Shown here one piece after another: positions 33,501-41,459 of a stretch of DNA of 64,000 nucleotides. Made by a program: the position numbers and the translations under genes. Source of the stretch: Mycobacterium neglectum. GTDB taxonomy: Bacteria; Actinomycetota; Actinomycetes; Mycobacteriales; Mycobacteriaceae. Each line of letters opens with the position of its first letter. Within the stretch, counting starts at the first letter, position 1. The notes below the pieces were generated by a model. That model was not told where the DNA came from. It did no database searches and saw nothing but the letters and a program-made list of their open reading frames with translations. The DNA lies in the NCBI RefSeq assembly GCF_002591975.1, contig NZ_NVQE01000008.1:103850-167849 (forward strand), in the 5' to 3' direction.

Positions 33501-36500
33501 CTCGGCGGCACGCCTGATCCTGGGCCAGTTGGGCCACGAAGCACCTGTCAGCGTGCCTGAAGCGACGGACGCCGAGCTCATCGATCTCGTCACGACCGAA
33601 TTGGGTTCGGACTGGCCGCGTTTGGTGGCGCCGACGTTCGACGGCCGCAAGGCCGTTCTGTTCGACGACCGCTGGGCCAGCGCACGTGAGGACCTGGCCA
33701 GGCTCTGGCTGCTCGACGAGGGCGAGATCGACAGGGACTGGCAGCGTCTTTCGGAACGGTTCGAAGGTGCCGGCCACATTGTCGGCACGCAGGCGACGTG
33801 GTGGCAGGGCAAGTCACTGGCGGCAGGGCGCAACATCCATGCCTCTCTGTATGGCCGCGCGGCCGCCGGAGCGGAGAACCCGGGCAAGGGAACCCACACC
33901 GACGAGGTAGCCGTCGTCACTGGAGCTTCGAAGGGGTCCATCGCCGCGTCCGTGGTGGCGCAGCTTCTCGATGGCGGGGCGACGGTCATCGCGACCACGT
34001 CCAACCTCAACGACGAACGTCTGGCGTTCTACCGCACGCTCTACCGCAACAACGCCCGGTTCGACGCCAAGCTGTGGGTGGTGCCTGCCAACATGGCGTC
34101 CTACAGCGACATCGACGACCTCGTCTCATGGGTGGGTACGGAGCAGAGCGAAAGCCTCGGGCCGAAATCCATTCACCTCAAGGATGCGCTGACGCCGACG
34201 CTGCTGTTCCCGTTCGCCGCACCGCGAGTCGCCGGCGACCTGTCCGACGCCGGATCCCGCGCCGAGATGGAGATGAAGGTTCTGCTGTGGGCCGTGCAGC
34301 GGCTGATCGGCGGGCTGTCACACGTCGGCGCGGAACGCGATATCGCCGCGCGGTTGCACGTCGTGCTGCCGGGCTCTCCCAACCGCGGCATGTTCGGTGG
34401 CGACGGTGCCTACGGCGAGTCCAAGTCCGCCCTCGACGCGCTGGTCACCAGGTGGAAGGCCGAGTCCTCGTGGGCGCAGCGGGTTTCGTTGGCACACGCG
34501 CTGATCGGCTGGACCAAGGGCACCGGGCTGATGGGTCACAACGACGCGATCGTCGACGCCGTCGAGGAAGCCGGTGTGACCACGTACACCACCGATGAGA
34601 TGGCGAGGATGCTGCTCGCTCTCTGCGACATCGAGTCCAAGGTCGCCGCCGCACGCGAGCCGCTGCAGGCCGATTTGACCGGTGGTCTCGCTGAAGTCGA
34701 GCTCGACCTGGCCGAGCTGGCCGCCAAAGCGCGGGAAGATCAGGCATCTGCCGCCGAGAGCGTGGACGAGGAGACCGAGGAGCACGGCACGATTCGCGCG
34801 CTGCCGTCCCCGCCGCGCGGCTACCGGTCGGCACCGCCACCGGAGTGGAGCGACCTCGACGTCGATCCCGCCGATCTGGTGGTGATCGTCGGCGGTGCGG
34901 AGATCGGGCCGTACGGCTCCTCACGCACCCGCCTCGAGATGGAGGTCGACAACGAGTTGTCGGCCGCCGGCGTGCTGGAGCTGGCGTGGACCACGGGCCT
35001 GGTCAAGTGGGAGGAAGATCCCACGCCCGGCTGGTACGACACGGATACCGGTGAGCTGGTCGACGAAGGCGAGCTGGTGGAGCGCTATCACGACGCGGTC
35101 ATCGAGCGGGTCGGCATCCGCGAGTTCGTCGACGATGGCGCGATAGATCCGGACCACGCTTCACCGATCATGGTTTCGGTGTTCCTCGACAAGGACTTCA
35201 CGTTTGTCGTGTCGTCGGAGGCCGAGGCCCGGCCGTTCGTGGAATTCGATCCGGAGCACACGGTGATCGCTCCGGTGCCGGACAGCAACGATTGGCAGGT
35301 CACGCGCAAGGCGGGCACCGAGATTCGGGTGCCTCGTAAGACGAAGCTGTCCCGCACGGTCGGCGCCCAGATCCCGACGGGCTTCGATCCGATGGTGTAC
35401 GGCGTCCCCGCGGACATGGTTTCAACGGTCGACCGATTGGCGTTGTGGAATCTTGTCACGACCGTCGATGCGTTCCTGTCCGCAGGATTCACGCCGACCG
35501 AGCTGATGCGCTGGGTGCACCCGAGCCTGGTGGCCAGTACCCAGGGCACCGGCATGGGTGGCATGACGTCGATGCAGACGATGTACCACGGCAACCTGCT
35601 GGGCCGGAACAAGCCGAACGACATCCTGCAGGAGGTCCTGCCGAATGTCATTGCCGGACATGTGGTTCAGTCCTACATCGGCAGCTACGGGTCGATGATC
35701 CACCCGGTCGGCGCATGCGCCACCGCGGCGATCTCGGTCGAGGAGGGCGTCGACAAGATCCGTCTCGGCAAGGCCGAGTTCGTGGTGGCGGGCGGTTACG
35801 ACGACCTGACGCTGGAGGCCATCATCGGATTCGGTGACATGGCGGCCACGGCCGACACCGAGGTGATGCGTGCCAAGGGCATCAGCGACTCGAAGTTCTC
35901 CCGTGCCAACGACCGTCGTCGACTCGGATTCGTCGAGGGACAGGGTGGCGGAACCATCCTGCTGGCCCGCGGCGACCTCGCGCTCAAGATGGGCCTGCCG
36001 GTGCTGTCCGTCGTGGCGTACGTGTCGTCCTTCGGCGACGGTGTCCACACGTCGATCCCCGCTCCTGGGCTCGGTGCGCTGGCCGCCGGTCGCGGCGGCA
36101 GGGATTCGCAGCTGGCGCGTTCACTCGCGAAGTTGGGTGTCGGCGCCGACGACATCGCGGTGATCTCCAAGCACGACACCTCCACACTGGCCAACGACCC
36201 GAACGAAACCGAGCTGCACGAACGACTCGCGGACTCATTGGGCCGCTCCGCTGGAGCCCCGCTGTTCGTCGTGTCGCAGAAGAGCCTGACCGGTCACTCG
36301 AAGGGTGGTGCGGCGGCCTTCCAGATGATGGGGCTGTGCCAGATCCTGCGGGACGGCGTCATCCCGCCCAACCGCAGCCTGGACTGCGTCGACGAAGAAA
36401 TGTCCAGTGCCGCCCACTTGGTCTGGCTGCGCGACAGCCTGCGGCTCGGTGACAAGTTCCCGTTGAAGGCGGGCCTGATCACCAGCCTCGGATTCGGTCA

Positions 36501-36777
36501 CGTGTCCGGCCTGGTGGCCCTGGTGCACCCGCAGGCCTTCATGGCGGCGTTGAGCCCCGACCAGCGTGAGGACTACAAGCGCAGGGCCGACGCCCGTGTG
36601 CTTGCGGGTCAGCTGCGTCTCGCTTCAGCGATCGCGGGCGGGCGGCCGCTGTACGAGAAGCCGGCCGACCGTCGGTTCAGCGCCGATGCACCGGAGAAGC
36701 GTCAGGAAGCCGCGATGCTCCTGGACGCGGCGTCGCGGCTCGGTGAGGACGACGTTTACATGCAAGCGGGGCAGTGA
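27532..36777 (+). CDS. fas: Type I fatty acid synthase (FAS-I)
   Basis: 3081 residues, about the length of mycobacterial FAS-I. Domains in order: acetyl transferase (GHSQG, Ser about 152), FMN-dependent enoyl reductase (ILLAGMTPTTVDAKIV from about 423), MaoC-like dehydratase (VSGDHNPIHTD near 1229), malonyl/palmitoyl transferase (GHSVGE near 1441), acyl carrier domain (LDSIE, phosphopantetheine Ser about 1808), ketoreductase (VVTGASKGSIAA near 2128) and ketosynthase (GACATAA, Cys 2729; KHDTSTLANDP and LTGHSKGG). It makes the C16-C26 acyl-CoAs that feed membrane lipids and mycolates. A low-complexity acidic/Ala-Pro linker (about residues 1735-1780) tethers the carrier domain. GTG start. Confidence 0.98.
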   Translation: MTINEQHRVSTESATERPGSRPPVHALVDRLNAGEPYAVAFGGQGAAWLENLEELVSSAGIESELSEVVGEAELLLQPVARELVVVRPIGFEPMQWVRALAAEEPLPATKQLVTAAISGPGILLAQMAAIRALTRQGLDLYNTPPVAMAGHSQGIMACESLRAKGAKDAELLALLQLIGAAGSLMSRRRGMVGRGNKTPMVSVTNVDPERMRELLEEFSTDVRTVLPPVLSIRNGRRSVVITGTPEQLGRFELYCSKITEREEAERKNKVRGGAVFAPEFHGVQVEVGFHTPRLADGVEVVEGWAEKCGIDAAMAHEMTEAIFVRPIDWVAEIERLHESGAKWIVDMGPADTVTRLTAPVIRGLGVGIVPAATRAGQRNLFTVGAEPEVPPPWSSYAPTTVKLPDGSVKLSTKFTRLTGRSPILLAGMTPTTVDAKIVAAAANAGHWAELAGGGQVTEEIFSDRIAELTTLLEPGRAVQFNTLFLDPYLWKLQVGGKRLVQKARQSGAPIDGVVVSAGIPDLEDAVDLIDELNTVGLSHVVFKPGTVGQIKSVINIATEVPGKDVIVHIEGGRAGGHHSWEDLDDLLLATYADLRKLSNITICVGGGIGTPERAAEYLSGAWAKAYGFPEMPVDGILVGTAAMATLEATTSPAVKQLLVETSGTDHWISAGKANGGMASSRSQLGADIHEIDNTASRCGRLLDEVAGDADAVAARRDELIAAMADTAKPYFGDIGDMTYLQWLKRYVELAIGDGDSTADTATPGSPWIADTWRDRFADMLKRAEARLHPQDSGPIETLFTDSPEGQALLDNPQNAIDLLQDRYPDSGTLKLHPADVPFFITLCKTPGKPVNFVPVIDKDVRRWWRSDSLWQAHDARYTADQVCIIPGTEAVAGITRVDEPVGELLDRFEQASIDELLVAGAEPTPAVSRRQARSDVTGALAVVLDSPDVLWAGRTAINPVHRIGAPDEWQANENRSATHPSTGARLELSGETVTLSVPLSDIWIDIRFTLGSCTVNGGMPVVTVEDASKAMRSVLAIAAGVDGPEALPPVHDNTATVNVKWDPEEVADHTGVTATFGGPLAPGLTLVPDALVGHCWPAVFATIGAAVTDGGIPVVEGLLSLVHLDHAAHLLTPMPKTVAQLTVTATSSAAFDTEYGRVVPVTVDVADADGNVLAKLEERFAIRGRTGGAELSDPPRAGGAITDNATETPRRRRRDVTVAAPTDMRAFAVVSGDHNPIHTDRAAALLAGLESPIVHGMWLSAAAQHVVAATDGKAAPPARVVGWTSRFLGMVLPGDDVDFRVDRVGIDRGAEIVEVAARVNNELVMSATAQLAAPKTVYAFPGQGIQHKGMGMEVRSRSKAARKVWDTADKFTRETLGFSVLHVVRDNPTSLIASGVHYHHPDGVLFLTQFTQVAMATVAAAQVAEMREQGAFVEGALACGHSVGEYTALACVSGVYELDALLEVVFHRGSKMHDIVPRDHLGRSNYRLAAIRPSQIDLDDADVPGFIDEIAERTGEFLQIVNFNLRGSQYAIAGTVRGLEVLEEEVEKRREISGGKRSFILVPGIDVPFHSSVLRVGVADFRRSLERVMPRDADPDLIVGKYIPNLVPRPFTLDRDFIQEIRDLVPAEPLDEILADYDTWRNEKPRELMRKVVIELLAWQFASPVRWIETQDLLFIEEAAGGLGIERFVEIGVKSAPTVAGLATNTLKLPEYSHNTTEVLNSERDAAVLFATDTDPEPDLDADDGADAAPAAEEAAASVEAAPAPAAPAAPSGGPRPADLTYDAADATTALIALSAKMRIDQIEALDSIESITDGASSRRNQLLVDLGSELNLGAIDGAAEADLAGLKGQVTKLARTYKPYGPVLSDAVNDQLRTALGPSGKRPAYIAERVKKTWELEDGWVKHVTVEVALGTREGSSVRGGDLGGLHSGALADAASVDKVIDAAVAAVGARNGVAVTLPAAAGGGGGVVDSAALGEFAEKVTGPNGVLASAARLILGQLGHEAPVSVPEATDAELIDLVTTELGSDWPRLVAPTFDGRKAVLFDDRWASAREDLARLWLLDEGEIDRDWQRLSERFEGAGHIVGTQATWWQGKSLAAGRNIHASLYGRAAAGAENPGKGTHTDEVAVVTGASKGSIAASVVAQLLDGGATVIATTSNLNDERLAFYRTLYRNNARFDAKLWVVPANMASYSDIDDLVSWVGTEQSESLGPKSIHLKDALTPTLLFPFAAPRVAGDLSDAGSRAEMEMKVLLWAVQRLIGGLSHVGAERDIAARLHVVLPGSPNRGMFGGDGAYGESKSALDALVTRWKAESSWAQRVSLAHALIGWTKGTGLMGHNDAIVDAVEEAGVTTYTTDEMARMLLALCDIESKVAAAREPLQADLTGGLAEVELDLAELAAKAREDQASAAESVDEETEEHGTIRALPSPPRGYRSAPPPEWSDLDVDPADLVVIVGGAEIGPYGSSRTRLEMEVDNELSAAGVLELAWTTGLVKWEEDPTPGWYDTDTGELVDEGELVERYHDAVIERVGIREFVDDGAIDPDHASPIMVSVFLDKDFTFVVSSEAEARPFVEFDPEHTVIAPVPDSNDWQVTRKAGTEIRVPRKTKLSRTVGAQIPTGFDPMVYGVPADMVSTVDRLALWNLVTTVDAFLSAGFTPTELMRWVHPSLVASTQGTGMGGMTSMQTMYHGNLLGRNKPNDILQEVLPNVIAGHVVQSYIGSYGSMIHPVGACATAAISVEEGVDKIRLGKAEFVVAGGYDDLTLEAIIGFGDMAATADTEVMRAKGISDSKFSRANDRRRLGFVEGQGGGTILLARGDLALKMGLPVLSVVAYVSSFGDGVHTSIPAPGLGALAAGRGGRDSQLARSLAKLGVGADDIAVISKHDTSTLANDPNETELHERLADSLGRSAGAPLFVVSQKSLTGHSKGGAAAFQMMGLCQILRDGVIPPNRSLDCVDEEMSSAAHLVWLRDSLRLGDKFPLKAGLITSLGFGHVSGLVALVHPQAFMAALSPDQREDYKRRADARVLAGQLRLASAIAGGRPLYEKPADRRFSADAPEKRQEAAMLLDAASRLGEDDVYMQAGQ

Positions 36778-36779
36778 GA

Positions 36780-36785
36780 TAGGTT
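36780..36785 (+). promoter_or_regulatory. Putative -10 element for acpS just after the fas stop
   Basis: TAGGTT begins two bases after the fas stop codon and ends seven bases before the acpS ATG at 36793, suggesting a separate leaderless acpS transcript in addition to read-through from fas. Confidence 0.4.
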
Positions 36786-36792
36786 CGTGCCC

Positions 36793-37188
36793 ATGGCGGT
36801 AGTCGGTGTGGGGATCGATCTCGTCTCCATACCCGACTTCGCTGAACAGGTCGACCAGCCGGGGACGGTGTTCGCCGAGACGTTCACGCCCGGCGAGCGG
36901 CGCGATGCCGCCGACAAGAGCTCGTCGGCGGCACGGCATCTGGCGGCGCGTTGGGCGGCCAAGGAGGCCGTGATCAAGGCGTGGTCCGGGTCGCGGTTCG
37001 CCAAGCGGCCGATGCTGCCGGAGGGAATTCACCGCGACATCGAGGTCGTCACCGACATGTGGGGCAGGCCGAAGGTCCGGCTCACCGGCGCCATCGGCGA
37101 GCATCTGAAGGATGTGACGATTCACGTCTCGATGACCCACGAGGGAGATACGGCAGCCGCGGTCGCCATCCTCGAATCCCACCCCTAA
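36793..37188 (+). CDS. acpS: Holo-[acyl-carrier-protein] synthase
   Basis: 131 residues. GVGIDLVSIPDF at the N-terminus carries the Mg-binding Asp, and ARWAAKEAVIKAW at about residue 55 carries the second acidic ligand and the catalytic Lys. The enzyme transfers 4'-phosphopantetheine from CoA to the carrier domain of FAS-I, and the gene directly follows fas. The ATG at 36793 is preferred over the in-frame GTG at 36787: it matches the length of the M. tuberculosis protein and lies seven bases from a -10-like hexamer. Confidence 0.95.
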   Translation: MAVVGVGIDLVSIPDFAEQVDQPGTVFAETFTPGERRDAADKSSSAARHLAARWAAKEAVIKAWSGSRFAKRPMLPEGIHRDIEVVTDMWGRPKVRLTGAIGEHLKDVTIHVSMTHEGDTAAAVAILESHP

Positions 37189-37219
37189 ACCTGGCGAGCT
37201 GGGCCCACACCGAGGTCGC

Positions 37220-37225
37220 TAGCCT
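37220..37225 (+). promoter_or_regulatory. Putative -10 element of a leaderless promoter
   Basis: TAGCCT ends six bases before the ATG at 37232; no ribosome binding site is visible. Confidence 0.4.
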
Positions 37226-37231
37226 CGAACC

Positions 37232-38578
37232 ATGAGTGATCTGGTGCAGCGGGTACGCGACGTCCTTCCCGCGGTGCGGGCGGACCTGGAAGACCTGGTG
37301 CGCATCGAGTCGGTGTGGGCCGATCCGGGGCGCCGCGGCGAGGTGCAGCGCAGCGCCGATGCCACGGCAAAACTGTTGTCGGACGCGGGCTTCAAAGACG
37401 TGCAGATCGTCAGCGAGGGCGGTGCCCCCGCCGTCATCGCCCGGCATCCGGCGCCACCTGGCGCGCCAACCGTTTTGCTCTACGCGCATCACGACGTGCA
37501 ACCCGAGGGCGACCACACGCAGTGGCACTCGCCGCCATTCGAGCCCACCGAGCGAGACGGACGCCTCTATGGACGGGGTACCGCCGATGACAAGGCAGGC
37601 ATCGCAACGCATTTGGCGGCATTTCGTGCCCACGGGGGGAACCCGCCGGTGGGGGTGACGGTGTTCGTGGAGGGGGAGGAGGAATCGGGATCGCCATCGT
37701 TGTCGCGGCTGCTGGCGGCCCACCGCGAGACGCTGGCGTCCGATGTCATCGTCATCGCCGACTCCGACAATTGGAGCACCGAGGTCCCCTCGTTGACGGT
37801 GTCGCTGCGCGGACTCGCCGACTGCATCGTCGAGGTGGCAACGCTGGATCACGGCCTGCATTCCGGACTATGGGGCGGCGTCGCCCCCGATGCGTTGATG
37901 GTGCTGGTGCGACTGCTGGCGACCCTGCACGACGACGACGGCAACGTGGCGGTCGAGGGCCTGTACGAAGCCAAGGCGGCCGACGTCGACTACCCGCCGG
38001 AGCGTGTCCGCGCGGAGACGGGCCTGTTGGACGGCGTCCGCGAGGTCGGCTCTGGCTCGGTGCCGCAACGACTTTGGGCCAAGCCGGCGATCACGGTGAT
38101 CGGAATCGACACGACACCGATCGAGAAAGCGTCGAACACCTTGATCCCGCGGGCGCGGGCGAAGATCAGCATGCGTGTCGCACCCGGGGGTGACGCGGGC
38201 GAACACCTGGCGGCCCTGACGCGTCACCTCGAGCAGAAGGTGCCGTGGGGTGCGCAGGTGACCGTCACGCCCGGCGACGTCGGCCAGCCGTACGCCATCG
38301 ACGCCAGCGGAGCGGTCTACGACGCGGCGCGTTCGGCCTTCCGGCACGCGTGGGGTGCCGAGCCGGTGGACACCGGAATCGGTGGCTCCATTCCGTTCAT
38401 CGCCGAGTTCGCGGCGGCGTTCCCGTCGGCCAAGATCTTGGTGACCGGCGTGGAAGACCCTGCGACACAGGCGCACAGCGTCAACGAGAGCCTGGACCTC
38501 GGGGTGCTGGCACGCGCCGCGACCGCCGAGGCGCTACTGCTGGCGAACCTGGGTTCAGACGGACAGGTCGCGCCGTAG
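37232..38578 (+). CDS. M20 family metallopeptidase (dipeptidase), Rv2522c-like
   Basis: 448 residues. M20 metal-site motifs are clear: LLYAHHDVQPEGD (His and Asp of the first metal), LYGRGTADDKAG (bridging Asp), EGEEESGSP (catalytic and metal Glu), DSDNW, and near the end TQAHSVNESLD with the last His. Residues 190-300 hold the dimerisation lid domain. It should cleave dipeptides or N-acyl amino acids in the cytosol. Its end overlaps the convergent bcp gene by 24 bases. Confidence 0.92.
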   Translation: MSDLVQRVRDVLPAVRADLEDLVRIESVWADPGRRGEVQRSADATAKLLSDAGFKDVQIVSEGGAPAVIARHPAPPGAPTVLLYAHHDVQPEGDHTQWHSPPFEPTERDGRLYGRGTADDKAGIATHLAAFRAHGGNPPVGVTVFVEGEEESGSPSLSRLLAAHRETLASDVIVIADSDNWSTEVPSLTVSLRGLADCIVEVATLDHGLHSGLWGGVAPDALMVLVRLLATLHDDDGNVAVEGLYEAKAADVDYPPERVRAETGLLDGVREVGSGSVPQRLWAKPAITVIGIDTTPIEKASNTLIPRARAKISMRVAPGGDAGEHLAALTRHLEQKVPWGAQVTVTPGDVGQPYAIDASGAVYDAARSAFRHAWGAEPVDTGIGGSIPFIAEFAAAFPSAKILVTGVEDPATQAHSVNESLDLGVLARAATAEALLLANLGSDGQVAP

Positions 38579-39028
38579 CTTGGCCACATGTCCGGTCGCC
38601 CGGACGTTGTACTGCGCCTCGGCGATCTTGCCCTTCTCGTCGACCACGAACGTCGAACGGATCACGCCGTGAACGGTCTTGCCGTACATCATCTTTTCGC
38701 CGTAGGCACCCCACGCGGTGAGGACTTCGCGGTCGGGGTCCGACAGCAGCGGAAACGTCAGCTTCTCTTTGTCTCGGAACTTGGCCAGCTTCTCAGGCTT
38801 GTCGGGGGAGATGCCGATGACGTCGAGTCCGGCGCCGTTGAGCTCGCCGAGGCTGTCGCGGAAGTCGCAGGCCTGCTTGGTGCAGCCCGGCGTCGATGCG
38901 GCGGGGTAGAAGTACACGATGACCTTGCGGCCCTTGTAGTCGGAGAGCTTGACGGTGTTGCCGTCGGCGTCGGTCAGGCTGAACGCGGGGGCTTTGGTGC
39001 CCACCTCGAGTCGCGGAGTCTCTGGCAC
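38555..39028 (-). CDS. bcp: Peroxiredoxin of the BCP/PrxQ type
   Basis: 157 residues from a GTG preceded by GAGGGGA. A longer in-frame ATG (39109) adds 27 unrelated residues. Thioredoxin-fold peroxiredoxin: YFYPAASTPGCTKQACDFRD contains the peroxidatic Cys and the resolving Cys five residues later, the PrxQ arrangement. It reduces hydroperoxides with thioredoxin as electron donor. Gene order (M20 peptidase, bcp, DUF3618) matches M. tuberculosis Rv2522c-Rv2520c. Confidence 0.95.
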   Translation of the reverse strand: MPETPRLEVGTKAPAFSLTDADGNTVKLSDYKGRKVIVYFYPAASTPGCTKQACDFRDSLGELNGAGLDVIGISPDKPEKLAKFRDKEKLTFPLLSDPDREVLTAWGAYGEKMMYGKTVHGVIRSTFVVDEKGKIAEAQYNVRATGHVAKLRRDLSV

Positions 39029-39081
39029 GCGTGCGAATCCCCTCTGATGGACCGGTTCACTTCGATTAGTGCGAGCTGATC

Positions 39082-39088
39082 TAGGGTA
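39082..39088. promoter_or_regulatory. Overlapping divergent -10 elements between bcp and the DUF3618 gene
   Basis: TAGGGTA contains TAGGGT on the plus strand (39082-39087) and TACCCT on the minus strand (39083-39088), both TANNNT hexamers. Transcription would then start about 48 bases before each start codon, leaving room for the visible ribosome binding sites. Confidence 0.45.
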
Positions 39089-39141
39089 GTTCCGCAAGGC
39101 ACCAGACACCGAGCAGGGCTTGACGCGTATGGGAGATGGAT

Positions 39142-39369
39142 GTGGCGGACCGCGACCCCGACACGATCAAGCAGGAGATCGACCAGGCTCGTGATCAGCT
39201 CGCGCTGACCGTCGACTCCCTCGCCGAGCGTGCGAACCCTCGAAGGCTCGCAGACGACCTCAAGGCCGGGTTGGTGGGGCTCGTCAAGAAACCGGCGGTG
39301 GCGATCTCGCTGGCAGGTGTCGGAACTGTCGTTATCGTGCTCGTCGTACGCCGGATCAGGCGGCGCTGA
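39142..39369 (+). CDS. DUF3618 small membrane protein, Rv2520c-like
   Basis: 75 residues. The N-terminal DPDTIKQEIDQARDQLALTVDSLAER is the DUF3618 signature, followed by a short basic linker, one C-terminal membrane helix (AISLAGVGTVVIVLVV) and an RRIRRR tail. GTG at 39142 is chosen because GGGAG lies six bases upstream and the length equals the M. tuberculosis protein; an ATG two codons earlier overlaps that ribosome binding site. Function unknown; amphipathic helix plus anchor suggests an envelope-associated scaffold. Confidence 0.82.
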   Translation: MADRDPDTIKQEIDQARDQLALTVDSLAERANPRRLADDLKAGLVGLVKKPAVAISLAGVGTVVIVLVVRRIRRR

Positions 39370-39380
39370 GGCGCCTCAGC
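39365..39380. repeat. 16-bp perfect palindrome across the DUF3618 stop codon
   Basis: GCTGAGGCGCCTCAGC includes the TGA stop at 39367-39369. It has no loop and no following T-run, so it is not a classical terminator. Confidence 0.35.
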
Positions 39381-39872
39381 TCAACGCCGGCGGGCGGAGC
39401 GGAACAAATCGGAGAACCAGGAGCTCGGCGGGTTGGCCACCCGGCCTAGGCGGCTGCAGTTGTACACCGCGACTGGACCCTGTCCAGTTACGTCGTCGTC
39501 GCCATGCGCCCCGTGCGCACCAGCTCCGAACGCTGCGCCAATCTGCGCCATCAGCTAATTTCCTGTCTCGTATTGCGCGCTGCCCGCACCCGGCGTATGC
39601 CCTGATCGTCAGCTAACGCGGACTCTAGCATCTATCCCGGTCTTTTGGCAGCTTGAAACGGGAGGATCTGTTGGCGGGGTTACTTCCGCAACTATCCTCG
39701 TCCCTGCGTAATCCGTACGACAACGTGACTTATGTGGCTTCCAGCACACTTGTTAACCGCGATTATCGGAGCCGGCCAGGGTATTTACGGAAACATGAAC
39801 CGCAACGACTGAATGCGTGCTAGGCGGCGGGTGGAGCCGAAGATCGGCTCCGACGCTATTCGGAGAGATGAG
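39370..39872. other. 503-bp region without a supported gene
   Basis: Short open frames here show no mycobacterial codon bias or homology that I recognise. The part from about 39600 to 39800 is clearly lower in GC than its surroundings. The region ends with the hairpin that probably terminates tRNA-Lys. In M. tuberculosis a PE gene lies in the corresponding place; nothing like it is seen here. Confidence 0.5.
39833..39851 (-). terminator. Hairpin downstream of tRNA-Lys
   Basis: GGAGCCGA and TCGGCTCC form a perfect eight-base stem with a three-base loop, starting 22 bases after the 3' end of the tRNA on the minus strand. There is no T-run, as is common in mycobacteria. Confidence 0.5.
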
Positions 39873-39945
<73 letters not shown>

Positions 39946-40079
39946 TGCGTGTGAGACGATAACAGGCCGCGCGGCGCAGATGAAATTGTTACTCGCCCGC
40001 CGCTGGAGAGCGACGCCGTCGTCGCGCCCCCGTCCGTCAGTGGCCCTAGACTATTCGAAGAGAATCATCTATTCGTGAG

Positions 40080-41312
40080 ATGGAGCAAACAATGTGGCAG
40101 GTCAGATCCGTGGCCGGTCCGCGTCGCAATCGTCGATGGCTGACTGTCATCGCGCTCGTTCCCGCGGTCGTGCTTGGACTGTCGGCGTGCAGCAGCAACT
40201 CCGCGCCCCCGCTGCCGCAGGTCATCGCCGATAAGGGCACGCCCTTCGGCGATCTGCTCCTTCCCAAGCTGGCAGCGTCGGTAACGGACGGGGACGTCGG
40301 GATCAGCGCGGCGTCGCCGGTGACTGTCGGTGCCGAGGACGGCGTGCTCGGCGCGGTTTCCATGGTCAACGAGGACGGCGAGCCTGTGCAGGGCAAGCTG
40401 AGCAAGGATGGGCTGCAGTGGGCCACCGCCGAGCCGCTCGGCTACAACAAGCGCTACACCCTGACCGCTGAAGCGCTCGGCCTCGGCGGCGCCACGACCC
40501 GGCAGATGACGTTCGAGACGCACTCGCCGGAGAATCTCACGATGGCCTATGTGGTGCCCAGCGAGGGCGAGGTCGTCGGTGTCGGTCAACCGGTCTCCGT
40601 CCAGTTCGACGAAAACATCCCGAACCGGCTCGCGGCCCAGCGGGCCATCAAGATCACGACCAACCCGCCCGTAGAGGGGGCTTTCTACTGGCTGAACAAC
40701 CGCGAGGTGCGCTGGCGCCCAGCTGCTTACTGGAAGCCCGGCACGACGGTCGAGGTGGCCGTCAACACCTACGGCGTCGACCTTGGTGACGGATTGTTCG
40801 GCCAGGAGAACATCACCACGCATTTCTCCATCGGCGACGAGGTGATCACCCGCATCGACGACAACACCAAGACGCTGACGGTCACGCGCAACGGCGAGGT
40901 GATCAAGACCATGCCGGTGTCGATGGGCAAGAACAGCACACCGACGAACAACGGCACCTACATCGTCGGGGACCGTCGATCGCACATGGTGATGGACTCT
41001 TCCACCTATGGCGTGCCGACGAACTCGCCGAACGGTTATCGCACCGAAGTGGACTGGGCCACCCAGATCTCCTACAGCGGGATCTACGTGCACGCCGCGC
41101 CGTGGTCGGTGGGCAGCCAGGGCTACAGCAATGTCAGCCACGGATGCATCAACGTGAGTACCAGCAACGGGCAGTGGTTCTACGACAACTCCAAACGGGG
41201 CGACATCGTGGAGATCGTCAACACCGTCGGTTCGACACTTCCGGGCACCGAAGGGCTGGGCGACTGGAACATCCCGTGGAGCCAGTGGAAGAGCGGCAAC
41301 GCCGGCGTCTGA
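40080..41312 (+). CDS. ldtB: L,D-transpeptidase lipoprotein (LdtB/LppS type)
   Basis: 410 residues from the first ATG; the ATG at 40092 is also likely because GGAG lies six bases before it. Lipoprotein signal with the lipobox LSAC near residue 38. Two immunoglobulin-like domains (about residues 60-250) precede the YkuD catalytic domain with the SHGCINVS motif; the nucleophile is Cys 356. The enzyme makes 3-3 cross-links in peptidoglycan and is the target of carbapenems. The preceding region has a TAGACT hexamer and two CTATTCG repeats. Gene context equals Rv2518c of M. tuberculosis. Confidence 0.93.
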   Translation: MEQTMWQVRSVAGPRRNRRWLTVIALVPAVVLGLSACSSNSAPPLPQVIADKGTPFGDLLLPKLAASVTDGDVGISAASPVTVGAEDGVLGAVSMVNEDGEPVQGKLSKDGLQWATAEPLGYNKRYTLTAEALGLGGATTRQMTFETHSPENLTMAYVVPSEGEVVGVGQPVSVQFDENIPNRLAAQRAIKITTNPPVEGAFYWLNNREVRWRPAAYWKPGTTVEVAVNTYGVDLGDGLFGQENITTHFSIGDEVITRIDDNTKTLTVTRNGEVIKTMPVSMGKNSTPTNNGTYIVGDRRSHMVMDSSTYGVPTNSPNGYRTEVDWATQISYSGIYVHAAPWSVGSQGYSNVSHGCINVSTSNGQWFYDNSKRGDIVEIVNTVGSTLPGTEGLGDWNIPWSQWKSGNAGV

Positions 41313-41316
41313 CGAC

Positions 41317-41355
41317 AAAAAAGTCAGGGAGCGAAATCGCTCCCTGACCTATTTG
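41317..41355. terminator. Bidirectional intrinsic terminator
   Basis: A perfect 11-base stem (GTCAGGGAGCG at 41323-41333 with CGCTCCCTGAC at 41338-41348) and four-base loop, preceded by AAAAAA and followed by CTATTT. It can end ldtB on the plus strand and tRNA-His on the minus strand. Confidence 0.8.
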
Positions 41356-41428
41356 GGTGGCTGACGGGACTCGAACCCGCGACAGCCAGGATCACAACCT
41401 GGTGCTCTACCAACTGAACTACAGCCAC
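41356..41428 (-). tRNA. tRNA-His (anticodon GTG)
   Basis: The acceptor stem GTGGCTG pairs with CAGCCAC. The anticodon arm CCAGGTTGTGATCCTGG places GTG, and the T-arm GCGGGTTCGAGTCCCGT is canonical. The base at 41429 supplies the extra G at position -1 typical of tRNA-His, facing the C discriminator. CCA is not encoded. Confidence 0.96.
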
Positions 41429-41459
41429 CATCGCTGCAACATCTGCAGCGCCGTCGATA

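Noticed and set aside
32083..33777. 564-codon open frame antisense to fas
   Set aside because: Compositional shadow; fas is continuous and intact through this region.
39230..39616. 128-codon open frame in the region after the DUF3618 gene
   Set aside because: Begins inside another gene in a different frame and has no ribosome binding site or recognisable features.
40051..40075. Two CTATTCG direct repeats before ldtB
   Set aside because: Noted as possible regulator sites, but seven bases is too short to claim significance.
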